A DNA stretch of 64,000 nucleotides from Anaerolineaceae bacterium. Lineage in GTDB: Bacteria; Chloroflexota; Anaerolineae; Promineifilales; Promineifilaceae. A model generated the notes under the pieces. The model saw nothing but the letters and a program-made list of their open reading frames with translations. It was not told the DNA's origin and searched no databases. The position numbers were made by a program, and so were the translations under genes. The first letter of the stretch is position 1, and each line of letters begins with the position of its first letter. The DNA lies in contig PABI01000117.1 of NCBI GenBank assembly GCA_002699125.1, positions 1 to 64,000 of the forward strand. The letters run 5' to 3'. Below, in pieces: positions 32,163 to 41,148 of this stretch.

Positions 32163-33443
32163 ATGAAACCTGCTGTACGATTTGAAAACGTATCAAAACG
32201 ATATGAATTAGGCACTGGGCAAACCAGTATCAAACGCATGATCAAGAAGCCAATCGCGCGCCTGACAGGGCGTAAGAATGGCCTGCCGGAAAGCCAGATT
32301 TTATGGGCTTTGCGCGACGTGAGCTTCAACATCGAACCTGGATCGGCGCTGGGGCTGGTGGGGCCAAATGGCTCCGGCAAAACCACGTCACTGAAGCTGC
32401 TGTCGCGCATTACCTTTCCCACTTCGGGACAGGTGCATATTAACGGCCGTATCTCCGCACTTATCGAACTGGGAGCAGGCTTTCACCCCGATTTGACCGG
32501 CCGGGAAAACGTCTACCTCAACGGCACCATTCTGGGCATGAAAAAGGAAGAAATTGACAAGCGATTTGACCAGATTGTTGATTTCTCGGGCATTGAGCGT
32601 TTTATTGACACGCCTGTCAAGCGCTACTCCTCCGGCATGTACGTGCGGTTGGGGTTCTCCGTGGCGGCTCACGTGGAGCCAGATGTGCTGCTGGTTGACG
32701 AGGTTCTGGCCGTTGGTGATGCCCAGTTCCGCCAAAAATGTGCCCAACGCATCGAAGAATTGCAAGCGATTGGCACTACCATTGTTTTTGTGGCTCATAA
32801 TCTTTACCTGGTACGCAGCGTGTGTGACAAGGCTGTCTTTTTGTTAAAAGGACAGGTGCAGCAGCAGGGCGCCGTTGATGAGGTGCTCAACAATTACGAA
32901 AACTGGCTCATTGAGCAGCAAATTGAGCAGGGTGGCGCACCGGCTGCCGCCATGCGCGGCAAAAATCAGGGCCACTCGCAGGATGTCGCCATTCAGGAAA
33001 TTGAGATGCGGAATCTGAAAAGCGGCTCAAACGAGGATTTCAACTATGATGATCCAGCCGAGATTCGGGTTCATTACAAAACAAACAAGCCGATCAGCAA
33101 ACCCAATCTGGTAGTGCGTATTACCCGCGCCGACGGGGCCACCGCCGCCATGATTCGCACGGCCGATTACGGGATTCGCCTGGACGATTTGGATGGTGAA
33201 GGCGTCATTTCGCTCAAGATGGACCAGCTTCAGTTAGCGACAGGTGGTTATGTGCTCAACGTGACGCTGTTAGGGCCAATTGACGGTGTAGGGCTTGCCT
33301 GGGGCAATTCGCGCTGGATTCAGGTGTCTGGCATTAGTCTGGGCCACGAAGAAAGCAGCGGTATGTTTGTGCCCAACATTGCCTCGGCACGGGTTGAGGG
33401 GCAGGCCACCCGGCAGCGCTTTGGAGAACCTTCGCGACTGTAG
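32163..33443 (+). CDS. wzt: Polysaccharide ABC exporter ATPase with C-terminal glycan-binding domain
   Basis: This 426-residue protein has Walker A GPNGSGKT at residues 67-74, signature YSSGMYVRLGF, Walker B VLLVDEVLAVGD and switch His in FVAHN. The first 45 residues contain the ALRDVSF entry typical of Wzt. Residues from about 280 onward form a beta-rich domain (DVAIQEIEMRNLKSGSNEDF to ISLGHEESSGMFVPN) matching the Wzt C-terminal carbohydrate-binding domain. In O9a-like systems this domain recognises a modified chain terminus and licenses export. Here the terminal group could be a sulfate, methyl or carbamoyl made in the locus. AGGAGG precedes the ATG. Confidence 0.92.
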   Translation: MKPAVRFENVSKRYELGTGQTSIKRMIKKPIARLTGRKNGLPESQILWALRDVSFNIEPGSALGLVGPNGSGKTTSLKLLSRITFPTSGQVHINGRISALIELGAGFHPDLTGRENVYLNGTILGMKKEEIDKRFDQIVDFSGIERFIDTPVKRYSSGMYVRLGFSVAAHVEPDVLLVDEVLAVGDAQFRQKCAQRIEELQAIGTTIVFVAHNLYLVRSVCDKAVFLLKGQVQQQGAVDEVLNNYENWLIEQQIEQGGAPAAAMRGKNQGHSQDVAIQEIEMRNLKSGSNEDFNYDDPAEIRVHYKTNKPISKPNLVVRITRADGATAAMIRTADYGIRLDDLDGEGVISLKMDQLQLATGGYVLNVTLLGPIDGVGLAWGNSRWIQVSGISLGHEESSGMFVPNIASARVEGQATRQRFGEPSRL

Positions 33444-33469
33444 AGCGGCATTAATATTTTCGCAATTTT

Positions 33470-33531
33470 GAGACTGGTGACTAGAGACTGGAGACTGGAT
33501 TAGTCTCTAATCTCCAGTCTCCAGTCTCTAG
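33470..33531. repeat. AGAGACTGGAGACTGG inverted repeat
   Basis: Tandem GAGACTGG-type heptamers on the left pair with AATCTCCAGTCTCCAGTCTCT on the right, giving a long hairpin between wzt and the next GT4 gene. A related unit built on GGAGATTGGAGATT lies at 60379-60423. Confidence 0.65.
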
Positions 33532-33547
33532 CTTTTTAAGTGAGAAA

Positions 33548-34852
33548 ATGACTGTTTTGACCGAGACACCCACAACTGAAACGGCCGTATCCACCCCAAC
33601 CGGTTTGCGCGTGGCTTACGTCATGCAAAATGTGGGCGTCGATCTGGCGGCCGAGGTGGGGCAGATGATGCTCATTCGCCAGACCATTCACGGGTTAGAG
33701 CAGCGTGGTCACACCGTTGATCTGCTTAATTTACAGGGGCGCGACGTGATCGCGTACCCGAATTTGGCCGATTTGGGCCAACAGCGGCGGGTGGAATTGG
33801 GCTGGAGTGGAAAACGGCCGTATCAACTCATCGAAGGTGGTTTGCGGCGCATACACAGCATGTTGAAGCTGCCCTACTTGGCCGGCTTTGATTCGCGCCG
33901 CTTTTACGAAGCGTGTGTGCATGCTTTACCCAGCTATCAAATCTGCCACGAATATGCCGGGCTGCTCAGCGTGGGTGCTGCCTACGCCAGCCGCAAAACT
34001 AACACCCCCTTTGTCCTCACCGTGGATGCCGATTTGTTGCTGGAAGCCGACGTGATGGGCGATCCCATCACCGGGCTGCGGCGCAAGGCAGCGCAGTGGG
34101 CGGCCAATCAAAGCTATCAGCTGGCCGATCAAATCATCACCGTTTCTGATCCAACGAAAGCAAATTTGGTAGAAAATTGGGGCGTGCCTGCGGAAAAAAT
34201 CAAGGTCATTCCCAACGGCGTGAACGTGGCACATTTCCAGCAGCCGGTAGACACAAAGCAGGTTCGGAAGGAGCTGGGTTTGGGCGAGGCGCCTATTGTT
34301 ATGTTTGTCGGTGGTTTCCAGCGGTGGCACGGCCTGGACAAATTGCTGGAAGCCCTGGCGCTTGTCAGCAAGATTTTGCCAGAGGTGCGTTTGCTGTTGG
34401 TGGGGGATGGGCCGGCACGGCCGTTTGTCGAAGAAAACATTTACCGCCTGAATTTAGAAAAACAGGTCACCATTACCGGTTTTTTGCCCCATGCCCGCAT
34501 TCCCCAACTGCTGGCCATTGCCGATGTCGTGACCGTGCCGTATCCCAAATTGCCGCAGGAAATGTGGTTCTCGCCGCTGAAGCTGTATGAATACATGGCG
34601 GCGGGCAAGGCGATTGTTGCTTCCAGCGCCGGGCAGATCCAAAATGTTATCCGGCATGATGAAAACGGCCTGCTGGTGACGCCGGGCGATGTGGCCGATT
34701 TGGCGCAGGCGTGCCTCCATTTGCTGCAAAACGAGGCGGATCGCCGGCGTCTGGGCGCCAATGCCCAACGCGAAGCGGAAACCGAACACGCCTGGGCGCG
34801 TCAAATTCAACGGTTAGAGCATGTGTATGACGCTGCGCTGAGGAGCCGGTAG
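33548..34852 (+). CDS. GT4 glycosyltransferase
   Basis: This 434-residue GT-B enzyme begins with a Thr-rich extension, then LRVAYVMQNVGVDLAAEVGQ. The C-terminal donor domain has VGGFQRWHGLDKLLEALAL, FLPHARIPQLLAIADVVTVPYP and PLKLYEYMAAGKAIVASSAGQ, the E-x7-E motif region that binds the nucleotide sugar. It retains the anomeric configuration and would add one sugar in the cytoplasm. The donor is unknown. It starts the segment after the ABC exporter and lies five bases before the next gene, so it is probably in one operon with it. Confidence 0.88.
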   Translation: MTVLTETPTTETAVSTPTGLRVAYVMQNVGVDLAAEVGQMMLIRQTIHGLEQRGHTVDLLNLQGRDVIAYPNLADLGQQRRVELGWSGKRPYQLIEGGLRRIHSMLKLPYLAGFDSRRFYEACVHALPSYQICHEYAGLLSVGAAYASRKTNTPFVLTVDADLLLEADVMGDPITGLRRKAAQWAANQSYQLADQIITVSDPTKANLVENWGVPAEKIKVIPNGVNVAHFQQPVDTKQVRKELGLGEAPIVMFVGGFQRWHGLDKLLEALALVSKILPEVRLLLVGDGPARPFVEENIYRLNLEKQVTITGFLPHARIPQLLAIADVVTVPYPKLPQEMWFSPLKLYEYMAAGKAIVASSAGQIQNVIRHDENGLLVTPGDVADLAQACLHLLQNEADRRRLGANAQREAETEHAWARQIQRLEHVYDAALRSR

Positions 34853-34857
34853 CCGTT

Positions 34858-36231
34858 ATGTCTGGGATTGTGCCCTCTACCCAAACGCCGCCGGTGGAAC
34901 GGCCGTTTCCGCTGACCGCCCGCTGGTTAACTGCCCGCAACGTGCTCATTGTGATGACCCTGTTGGAGCTGGGCTGGCTGGGCGTGATTTGGATCACGGG
35001 TGCCACGGCGGCGACCTACAAGCTGCTGCCGCTGCTCATTTTAACGACGGTGTTGGGTACGGCCGTCATCCTGTTGCCAAATCGCTTTTTTGCCTGGCTG
35101 CCGCTTGATGAGGATCGCATTGCCCGCTCTGAGACGCGCATTTTGCTGCTGCTGGGGTTAATCATTGGTGCGGTGCTCATCTTTTTTGCCGCGCAGCAGC
35201 GCATTTGGGCCTTTGATGAAGAAGGTAATTTGCGCGCCGCCGCGGCCGTCGCCAATGAAGGGGTTGGCGCGCTCTTTGAAAATTATGATCGTCGCCCCTG
35301 GCTGGGCAAGCAGCATCCCCCACTGGTGCCCATTATTTACGGGCTGGCGATGAATTTGCTGGGAACCTCCCAATTGGCGGGGCGGGTGGTGACGGCCGTT
35401 TTTGCCCTGGGCACTGGCTGGCTCACCTACCTCATTGGCCGCCGCCTGTTTAATCGCCAAACGGCGCTGCTGGGCGCACTGCTGCTGTTCAGCTTTCCGT
35501 TGGTGTTCCGCCTGGGCGCAGCGGCAATGGTGGAGATGCCGCTCACCTTTTTCTTTACACTGACGGTGCTGCTGACGTTGAGGTTGGCGGAACGGCCGTC
35601 GGTGGGGCGTCTGCTGTTGGTAGGGTTAGCCATTGGCGCGGGACTGCTCTCCAAATACACCATGGTGTTTGTGCTGCCGCTGGTGTTTGGCATCATTACC
35701 GTGCAAGGTTCGCTGGGGCAGGCGGCGCGCTATTTTGGCGCGATGGCTCTGATTGGCGCCGTTTTGCTGGCGGGCTGGCTGCTCTTTGCCAACCAGCTAG
35801 ATGTCTTGCAGCGGCAGCTGGTCACGATTTGGGAATATGCCGGGCTGGTGTTGACAAACGAATACGGCCGTCGCGTTTTATTCGAAACCGTGACTAACCG
35901 TTTGCCCTCCGGCCTGGGCGTTTATAATTTGCCTTTTTTGGCTTTGGGCGGACTATTTGTCATTAATCGGCGGCGTACGGCCGATTGGATAGTTTTGTTT
36001 TGGATTCTTAGCGTGTGGCTGCCGCTGTCGCTCACCTTACCCGACCACCGCTATTTTTTGCCCTCGTTCCCGGCGGTGGCCTTGATGGCCGCGCTGGGGT
36101 TGCAGCAAGTTCCCCAGGGAAACAGCTCCCAGGGAACGGCGCGGGGGCTGCTGCTGGCGCTGCTTTTGGCCGCCAGCACTTTGTATTTGTATGTCGATTG
36201 GGTTCGGGCAGCCGAACTCTTCGTTCAGTAA
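34858..36231 (+). CDS. GT39-like (ArnT/PMT family) membrane glycosyltransferase
   Basis: This 457-residue protein has about eleven hydrophobic segments. The first extracytoplasmic loop has the acidic motif AFDEEGNLRAAAAV, with Asp-Glu as the catalytic or metal site in the PMT/ArnT family. It continues with GKQHPPLVPIIYGL, whose HPPL block is typical of PMT_2 enzymes. These enzymes move a sugar from a polyprenyl-phosphate donor to lipid, glycan or protein acceptors on the outer face. The GT2 enzyme at 14744 may make the donor. A second member is at 49605. It starts five bases after the preceding GT4 gene. Confidence 0.83.
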   Translation: MSGIVPSTQTPPVERPFPLTARWLTARNVLIVMTLLELGWLGVIWITGATAATYKLLPLLILTTVLGTAVILLPNRFFAWLPLDEDRIARSETRILLLLGLIIGAVLIFFAAQQRIWAFDEEGNLRAAAAVANEGVGALFENYDRRPWLGKQHPPLVPIIYGLAMNLLGTSQLAGRVVTAVFALGTGWLTYLIGRRLFNRQTALLGALLLFSFPLVFRLGAAAMVEMPLTFFFTLTVLLTLRLAERPSVGRLLLVGLAIGAGLLSKYTMVFVLPLVFGIITVQGSLGQAARYFGAMALIGAVLLAGWLLFANQLDVLQRQLVTIWEYAGLVLTNEYGRRVLFETVTNRLPSGLGVYNLPFLALGGLFVINRRRTADWIVLFWILSVWLPLSLTLPDHRYFLPSFPAVALMAALGLQQVPQGNSSQGTARGLLLALLLAASTLYLYVDWVRAAELFVQ

Positions 36232-36246
36232 GTGGTAATGTGTAAG

Positions 36247-37728
36247 ATGAAAAAGTTAACCTTGTTTTTACTCGTAATTATGGTGGGCCTACTGTGGGGA
36301 ACGGCCGTGCCCACCACCCAGGCTCAGGATGAGTCGTTACTCTGGACCGTGCCGCGACTGCTTTCCAGTCCAGGCATTTCGGAAACCAGCGAAACCGAGA
36401 TCATTTCTGATCCCCACGGCTTCATTCACGTTTTTTGGACGGAAACCAACCCCGACGATAACGTTTCCGTCATTCAATACGCGACCTTTGACGGCGTGGC
36501 CTGGTCTGAACCCAACGACGTGTACGTCTCTGCGCCCGACATTGACATCATTTCCTTTGCCGCGGCGCTGGGTCAAGACGGCACGCTGCACCTGGTTTGG
36601 TCAGAAGGCAACACCGGTCCCATTTTTTATACCAATGCGCCGGCGCTGGAAGCGTATTCGGCTCGCGTTTGGGAACGGCCGTCTTCCTTTGGCTTTCCCG
36701 CTTACCGCATGAAAATGGTGATAGACAGCAAAAACGTCCTGCACCTCATGTTTATTAACTTCTATGGTCAGGAGCCAGGCGTTTACTACACGCGCTCTGA
36801 AGATTTTGGCGAAACCTGGATCACAACCGTGTGGATCGATCCCGATATTCCCACCTACGATACACCTAACGTCATCAAATTTTTGGTTGACGAAGAGGAT
36901 GGTCTGCACGCCTCCTGGTATTATGCCGCCACCGATTTGTCTAGCCCGCTGGGTGAATGGGTGCGTTATGTTAACTCGTTTAATGGTGGTGAAACCTGGT
37001 CTTCGCCGTTTACGGTGGATCGGGCGGATGAGACCATCGATGAACTGCGCCAGCCGTTCCCTGGGCTGGCCATTGCCGGAGATACGGTGCACATGATGTA
37101 TGCCGGTAACGCGACAACACAGCGAGAGCATCGCTATTCGCTGGACCGGGGCGTTACCTGGAGCGAAACCAAGCGCGTGATGGGCAATTTGCAGGGTCAG
37201 GCTTTGGGCGATGGTTTTACCACCGACAGCCTGGGTCGCCTGCACTTCTTTGGCCAGATCCGCTGGCCGCAGGGTGTTTACCATAGCGTTTGGGATCCGG
37301 CCAACCCGGAAGCAGGCTGGACCACGCCGCAAATGGCCTATGTTATTTCTAGCAGTCCGGAAGAAGGGCGCGAGGGGCGCTACCATGCCCACTCAATCCG
37401 GGCCGGCACGATTAATGGCAATATTTTGGTGGTAACGTTTACAGATGAAGCCACTGGTCCTCTGTATGCCATCTGGCGCAAACTGGACGATGTGCCTGAA
37501 ACTGAGCCTGTGCCAATGCCAACGGCCACAGCCACGCCAGAGGCGACAGCCACGCCAGAATCGGATACCGTCCTGACGCCGACGCCGCCACCATTTGCCG
37601 GAACAGACCTGGCCATGCCCGAAGCGCCGCCGAACGCGGGTCTGGGAATCTGGATCGGCGTGATTCCCACGCTGCTGCTCATTGGCGGCATCTTTGGCTT
37701 GCGGTTTTACCGGATGCGGAATTCGTAA
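36247..37728 (+). CDS. Secreted BNR/Asp-box propeller protein, membrane anchored (short form)
   Basis: I take ATG 36247 (MKKLTLFLLVIMVGLLWG), giving 493 residues; an ATG nine bases upstream is possible. A signal peptide ends near TTQAQ. Asp boxes SEDFGETW, NGGETW and SLDRGVTW mark one beta-propeller. The C-terminus has a Thr/Pro stalk (MPTATATPEATATPESDT), a membrane helix (IWIGVIPTLLLIGGIFGL) and a short basic tail. The layout is the same as in the 901-residue protein at 23774, so the two are probably paralogous surface glycan-binding proteins. It overlaps no neighbour but follows the GT39-like gene closely. Confidence 0.8.
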   Translation: MKKLTLFLLVIMVGLLWGTAVPTTQAQDESLLWTVPRLLSSPGISETSETEIISDPHGFIHVFWTETNPDDNVSVIQYATFDGVAWSEPNDVYVSAPDIDIISFAAALGQDGTLHLVWSEGNTGPIFYTNAPALEAYSARVWERPSSFGFPAYRMKMVIDSKNVLHLMFINFYGQEPGVYYTRSEDFGETWITTVWIDPDIPTYDTPNVIKFLVDEEDGLHASWYYAATDLSSPLGEWVRYVNSFNGGETWSSPFTVDRADETIDELRQPFPGLAIAGDTVHMMYAGNATTQREHRYSLDRGVTWSETKRVMGNLQGQALGDGFTTDSLGRLHFFGQIRWPQGVYHSVWDPANPEAGWTTPQMAYVISSSPEEGREGRYHAHSIRAGTINGNILVVTFTDEATGPLYAIWRKLDDVPETEPVPMPTATATPEATATPESDTVLTPTPPPFAGTDLAMPEAPPNAGLGIWIGVIPTLLLIGGIFGLRFYRMRNS

Positions 37729-37789
37729 AATTCAGGTGCGACGCACTTCCGGCAACTTTAAACATTTACCTCTTGGAGGCGACTAAACA

Positions 37790-38608
37790 ATGCGCGAAAA
37801 GATTCGGTCGGTGCAATACCGACTGTTAGCAAAACAGGATGAACTGAAAAAAACAGTGCAGCGACGGCTGCATAATCCAGACGGTGTTTCGCTGCCGATC
37901 TTTTTAGTGGGATGCGGCCGTTCCGGAACCTCCATGTTTATCTGGCAGCTAGAAAAATCGTGGCAAATCAAGCTGTACAACGAAGATCATCCAGCCGCGT
38001 TTGACGAGTACCGACTGCGCGATTTCAGCATCGTTTCCCGGCTGGTGGCTGAAAGTATTGCGCCCTTCACTTTGTTCAAGCCGATTTTGGACACGGTGCA
38101 AACGATGGAACTGCTGAACCATTTTCCCGGTTCCAAAGCGATTTTTGCCTTCCGCCATTACACCGACGTGATCAACTCATCGCTGAAAAAGTTTGGCACT
38201 TACAACCGCATTAATCACGTCAAGGGGTGGATGACCGAGAATTTTGCCGAGTTTGACGTTTGCCCGCCACCGGAAGCCAGCAAAACGGCCGTACGCGCAT
38301 TATGGGCCGACGATTTGTCTCCAGAAGAAGGCGCGGCGCTCTACTGGCTGTTTTACAACCGACTTTACTACGATTTAGGCCTCCACGACGATCCGCGCAC
38401 GATTTTGATTCGCTATGAAACGTTGGTGACAGAACCCCGTGAGCAGTTTGAGAAGGTGATTGCCTTCCTGGATGCTGAATTTGAGGAACAAATGGTGGAG
38501 GGCGTACATGCCAAATCAATCAACAAAAACGATCCGCCTCCGCTGCGCCCGGCCATTATGGCCGCCTGCGAAGCACTGTACGAGCAAATGACGCAGCACG
38601 CGGCTTAA
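37790..38608 (+). CDS. Sulfotransferase-family protein (P-loop)
   Basis: This 272-residue protein has the PAPS-binding P-loop LVGCGRSGTSMF at residues 40-50 and a 3'-phosphate-binding-like segment IFAFRHYTDVINSSLKKFGTY. A C-terminal region follows (ILIRYETLVTEPREQFEKVIAFLDAEF) as in the Sulfotransfer_3-type families. It would move sulfate from PAPS to a sugar hydroxyl, presumably of the locus glycan. PAPS synthesis genes are not in the window. GGAGG precedes the ATG. A MITE-like repeat follows the stop. A second, different sulfotransferase is at 46598. Confidence 0.83.
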   Translation: MREKIRSVQYRLLAKQDELKKTVQRRLHNPDGVSLPIFLVGCGRSGTSMFIWQLEKSWQIKLYNEDHPAAFDEYRLRDFSIVSRLVAESIAPFTLFKPILDTVQTMELLNHFPGSKAIFAFRHYTDVINSSLKKFGTYNRINHVKGWMTENFAEFDVCPPPEASKTAVRALWADDLSPEEGAALYWLFYNRLYYDLGLHDDPRTILIRYETLVTEPREQFEKVIAFLDAEFEEQMVEGVHAKSINKNDPPPLRPAIMAACEALYEQMTQHAA

Positions 38609-38610
38609 AG

Positions 38611-38734
38611 TTAGTCATGCTGAGGTCCCCCGAAGCATCCCTCTGATGTAAAAATAGCAGATCGCCTTGTTGATGGGCGAAAGATTTGCATGATCATATT
38701 TAGAGGGATTCTTCGCTTCGCTCAGAATGACAAG
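38611..38734. repeat. MITE-like element, about 124 bp, with terminal inverted repeats
   Basis: The left end TTAGTCATGCTGAGG to CATCCCTCT and the right end AGAGGGATTCTTCGC to CAGAATGACAAG are imperfect inverted copies of about 33 bases around a 55-base centre. The TGTCATTCTGAGCGAAGCGAAGAATCC-type end (read on the minus strand) is common in many genomes. The element fills the gap between a sulfotransferase and a GT4 gene. No transposase is encoded. Confidence 0.7.
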
Positions 38735-38762
38735 TAAATGGTCAAATCAAGTTGAGTAATCT

Positions 38763-40124
38763 ATGAAAATTGCCCTACTAACCCACAAATTAAAGCCACC
38801 GCTGATCGGCGGCGTGGATGTGTACACGGATCGCCTGGGGCGAGGATTGATGCGCCTGGGGCATGAGGTAGTGTACCTGGCGTTTGATTCGTCGGGTGAA
38901 AGGGAAGAGGTTGTGGTGCAGGCAGATGTGCATCATGATGGCACGGCCGTTCACCGCATCTTCTTCAATTTTGATTCTTTGCCAAAAGAAACGTTTGACA
39001 CCGTTTACAATCCAGAAATGGGCCGCGTCACAAAGAAAATTTTGGCCGAGGAAAAGCCTGATTTTGTCATCATTCTCAATTTTTACATGCTGACGCTGGC
39101 CACGGTGGAAGCGGCCAAATTGCTGGGGATCCCCGTGGCGCACGTAGCTACCGACTTTGTGCCGGTCTGTCGCTGGGGCACCTTTATGCGTTGGGACAAC
39201 CGCACCTGCGAAGTGGGTGAGTCGATTCAAACCTGTGCCTCATGTTTTATTTCGCATCGCTCGTTGGGCAAGGTGATTGGCGCGGTGATGGAAACATTGC
39301 CGGAGCCAACGGTGGTGAACTGGGCTGAGAAAAATGTCAGTTTGCCGCATCCGCTGGGGGTGGCACGACCGTTTCTCAACCACGCCGCTGTGATGAAAAG
39401 ACGATTGGATCGGATACGGCCGTTACGCCAGCAAATTGACCTCGTCCTGGTGCCCACCCGCTTCACCGAAAAAACGTTTGTTGAGAATGGCTTCAATGCC
39501 GGACAGGTTCACTTTTTGCCTTTTGGCGTTGATGTAGACAACCCGCTGGCCAGCACCCCCAAAACCGAATCCGATCATGTGCGCTTTATGTTTTTGGGAC
39601 GGCTTCAGCCATACAAAGGGCTGCATTTGGTCTTAGAAGCATTCAACAGCTTGCCCAATCCTAATGGAGCTACGCTCACCGTTTATGGCGCGTCGGACGG
39701 TCACGACGCCTATTTTGCCAATTTGCAGCAAATGATGGACGCGAATCCGCGCGTCTATTTTGCCGGACTCATTCCCCCCACCGAGCTGGCCCGCGCCTTT
39801 GCCGAGGCCGACATCTTCCTGCTGCCCTCCACCTGGCACGAAAACAGCCCGCTCATTTTGCTCGATGCCCTGCAATCGAAAACGCCGGTGCTGGCCAGCG
39901 ACATCGGCGGCGTGAGCGGCATTGTGGCGCACAATCGCAACGGCCTGCTGTTCCCCCGCGAAGATGTGGCGGCACTGCGTCAGGAAATGCAGCGCCTGAT
40001 TGACCAGCCCGCGCTGATTCAGCAATTGCAAGCGGGCAGCCAGCTACCCAGCATCGAATCGTACGCCCAGACGATTGTGGAAAAGATGGCGGCGTTTGTG
40101 CCGGACCGGGCAGGTGTGTCGTGA
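38763..40124 (+). CDS. GT4 glycosyltransferase
   Basis: This 453-residue GT-B protein begins MKIALLTHKLKPPLIGGVDVYTDRLGRGL, the glycine-rich acceptor-domain opening of GT4 enzymes. The donor domain has FMFLGRLQPYKGLHLVLEAF, FAGLIPPTELARAFAEADIFLLPSTWHENSPLILLDAL (E-x7-E region) and ASDIGGVSGIV. A Cys-containing insert (CRWGTFMRWDNRTCE, then QTCASC) sits in the N-terminal domain, as seen in some mannosyl- and glucosyltransferases with possible zinc or disulfide features. The gene overlaps the epimerase gene by four bases (GTGA), so the two are coupled. Confidence 0.9.
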   Translation: MKIALLTHKLKPPLIGGVDVYTDRLGRGLMRLGHEVVYLAFDSSGEREEVVVQADVHHDGTAVHRIFFNFDSLPKETFDTVYNPEMGRVTKKILAEEKPDFVIILNFYMLTLATVEAAKLLGIPVAHVATDFVPVCRWGTFMRWDNRTCEVGESIQTCASCFISHRSLGKVIGAVMETLPEPTVVNWAEKNVSLPHPLGVARPFLNHAAVMKRRLDRIRPLRQQIDLVLVPTRFTEKTFVENGFNAGQVHFLPFGVDVDNPLASTPKTESDHVRFMFLGRLQPYKGLHLVLEAFNSLPNPNGATLTVYGASDGHDAYFANLQQMMDANPRVYFAGLIPPTELARAFAEADIFLLPSTWHENSPLILLDALQSKTPVLASDIGGVSGIVAHNRNGLLFPREDVAALRQEMQRLIDQPALIQQLQAGSQLPSIESYAQTIVEKMAAFVPDRAGVS

Positions 40125-41056
40125 GCCGCGCCCTGGTTGTTGGCGGCAACGGCTTCATCGGCGCGCACCTGGTGCAAAAGCTGGTAGACACCGGCTGGGA
40201 CGTAACCATCCTGCACAAATACGAGCAGCCGCGCTACAGTAAAATGCCAACGGCCGTTCGCTTTCTACGCGGCGATCTCACCCAGGAATCTTTATTAGCT
40301 GAAGCAGTCGAAGATCAAGAGGTGGTTTTTCATCTACTGTGGACCACTACCGCCATCCACGAGGTTGCCAATCGCGATCCGGCGGCCGATGTGCAGGCCA
40401 ACCTGGTGCCCACGATTCATCTCATTGAGGCGTGCCGGGCGGCCGGGGTGGGGCGGTTACTGTTTACTTCGTCGGGGGGGACGGTGTACGGCCGTACCCA
40501 AACCGCCCCCATTCCCGAAGACCATCCCAACAACCCCGTTAATGCCTACGGTGTGAGCAAGCTGGCCGTGGAAAAATACTTGCAGATGTTTCGCCATTTG
40601 CACGGATTGGATTTTGCCATTTTACGGCCGTCTGTTCCTTACGGTCCGCACCAAAATCCCCTGGCCCGACAGGGGGCAGTTGCCGTATTTTTGTATCGGG
40701 TCGCCAAAGGGCTGCCGCTCACCATTTGGGGCGACGGCCGTATCAGCCGCGACTATTTTTACATCTCTGATCTAGTGGATGCCCTGATTTTAGGCGGCAT
40801 GCAGCCCCTGAATGATCAGCGCATTTTCAACCTGGGCGGCTCAGAAGAGGTCTCGCTCAATCGGCTCATTGCCCAGGTGGAAAAAACGGTTGGGCGCAAG
40901 GCAGAAGTTGAATACCAGCCCGCCCGCGACTTTGACGCCCCGCGTGTGCTGCTGGACACAACCCGTGCCCAAACCGTTCTGGGTTGGCAGCCGAAAGTGC
41001 TAATGAAAGATGGCTTGGCTAAAACTTGGGAGTGGATGCAAGCCACGATTTTATAG
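40121..41056 (+). CDS. NAD-dependent epimerase/dehydratase (extended SDR)
   Basis: This 311-residue enzyme starts at GTG 40121, overlapping the previous stop (GTGA). The NAD motif GGNGFIG is at residues 8-14, the catalytic Tyr143 and Lys147 are in YGVSKLAVEK, and Ser/Thr residues are in FTSSGGTVYG. Later blocks are LRPSVPYGPHQNP, ISRDYFYISDLVDAL and FNLGGSEEVSLN. These fit UDP-glucose 4-epimerase-like proteins acting on nucleotide sugars; exact substrate unknown. It would supply a sugar donor such as UDP-galactose or a GalNAc/uronic variant for the adjacent glycosyltransferases. Confidence 0.9.
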   Translation: MSRALVVGGNGFIGAHLVQKLVDTGWDVTILHKYEQPRYSKMPTAVRFLRGDLTQESLLAEAVEDQEVVFHLLWTTTAIHEVANRDPAADVQANLVPTIHLIEACRAAGVGRLLFTSSGGTVYGRTQTAPIPEDHPNNPVNAYGVSKLAVEKYLQMFRHLHGLDFAILRPSVPYGPHQNPLARQGAVAVFLYRVAKGLPLTIWGDGRISRDYFYISDLVDALILGGMQPLNDQRIFNLGGSEEVSLNRLIAQVEKTVGRKAEVEYQPARDFDAPRVLLDTTRAQTVLGWQPKVLMKDGLAKTWEWMQATIL

Positions 41057-41061
41057 AATTC

Positions 41062-41130
41062 ACCGCGGAGAACGCGGAGAACGCAGAGGAAAGAAAGTAA
41101 AAACTCCGCGCTCTCCGCGCCCTCCGCGGT
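41062..41130. repeat. CCGCGGAG tandem/inverted repeat
   Basis: ACCGCGGAGAACGCGGAGAA on the left pairs with CGCGCTCTCCGCGCCCTCCG on the right with a centre of about 15 bases. It fills the gap between the epimerase and the next gene. It resembles the CGCAGAT family in design (10-base periodic units in inverted halves) but has a different sequence. Confidence 0.65.
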
Positions 41131-41148
41131 TAAAAGTCCGAGTAGATC

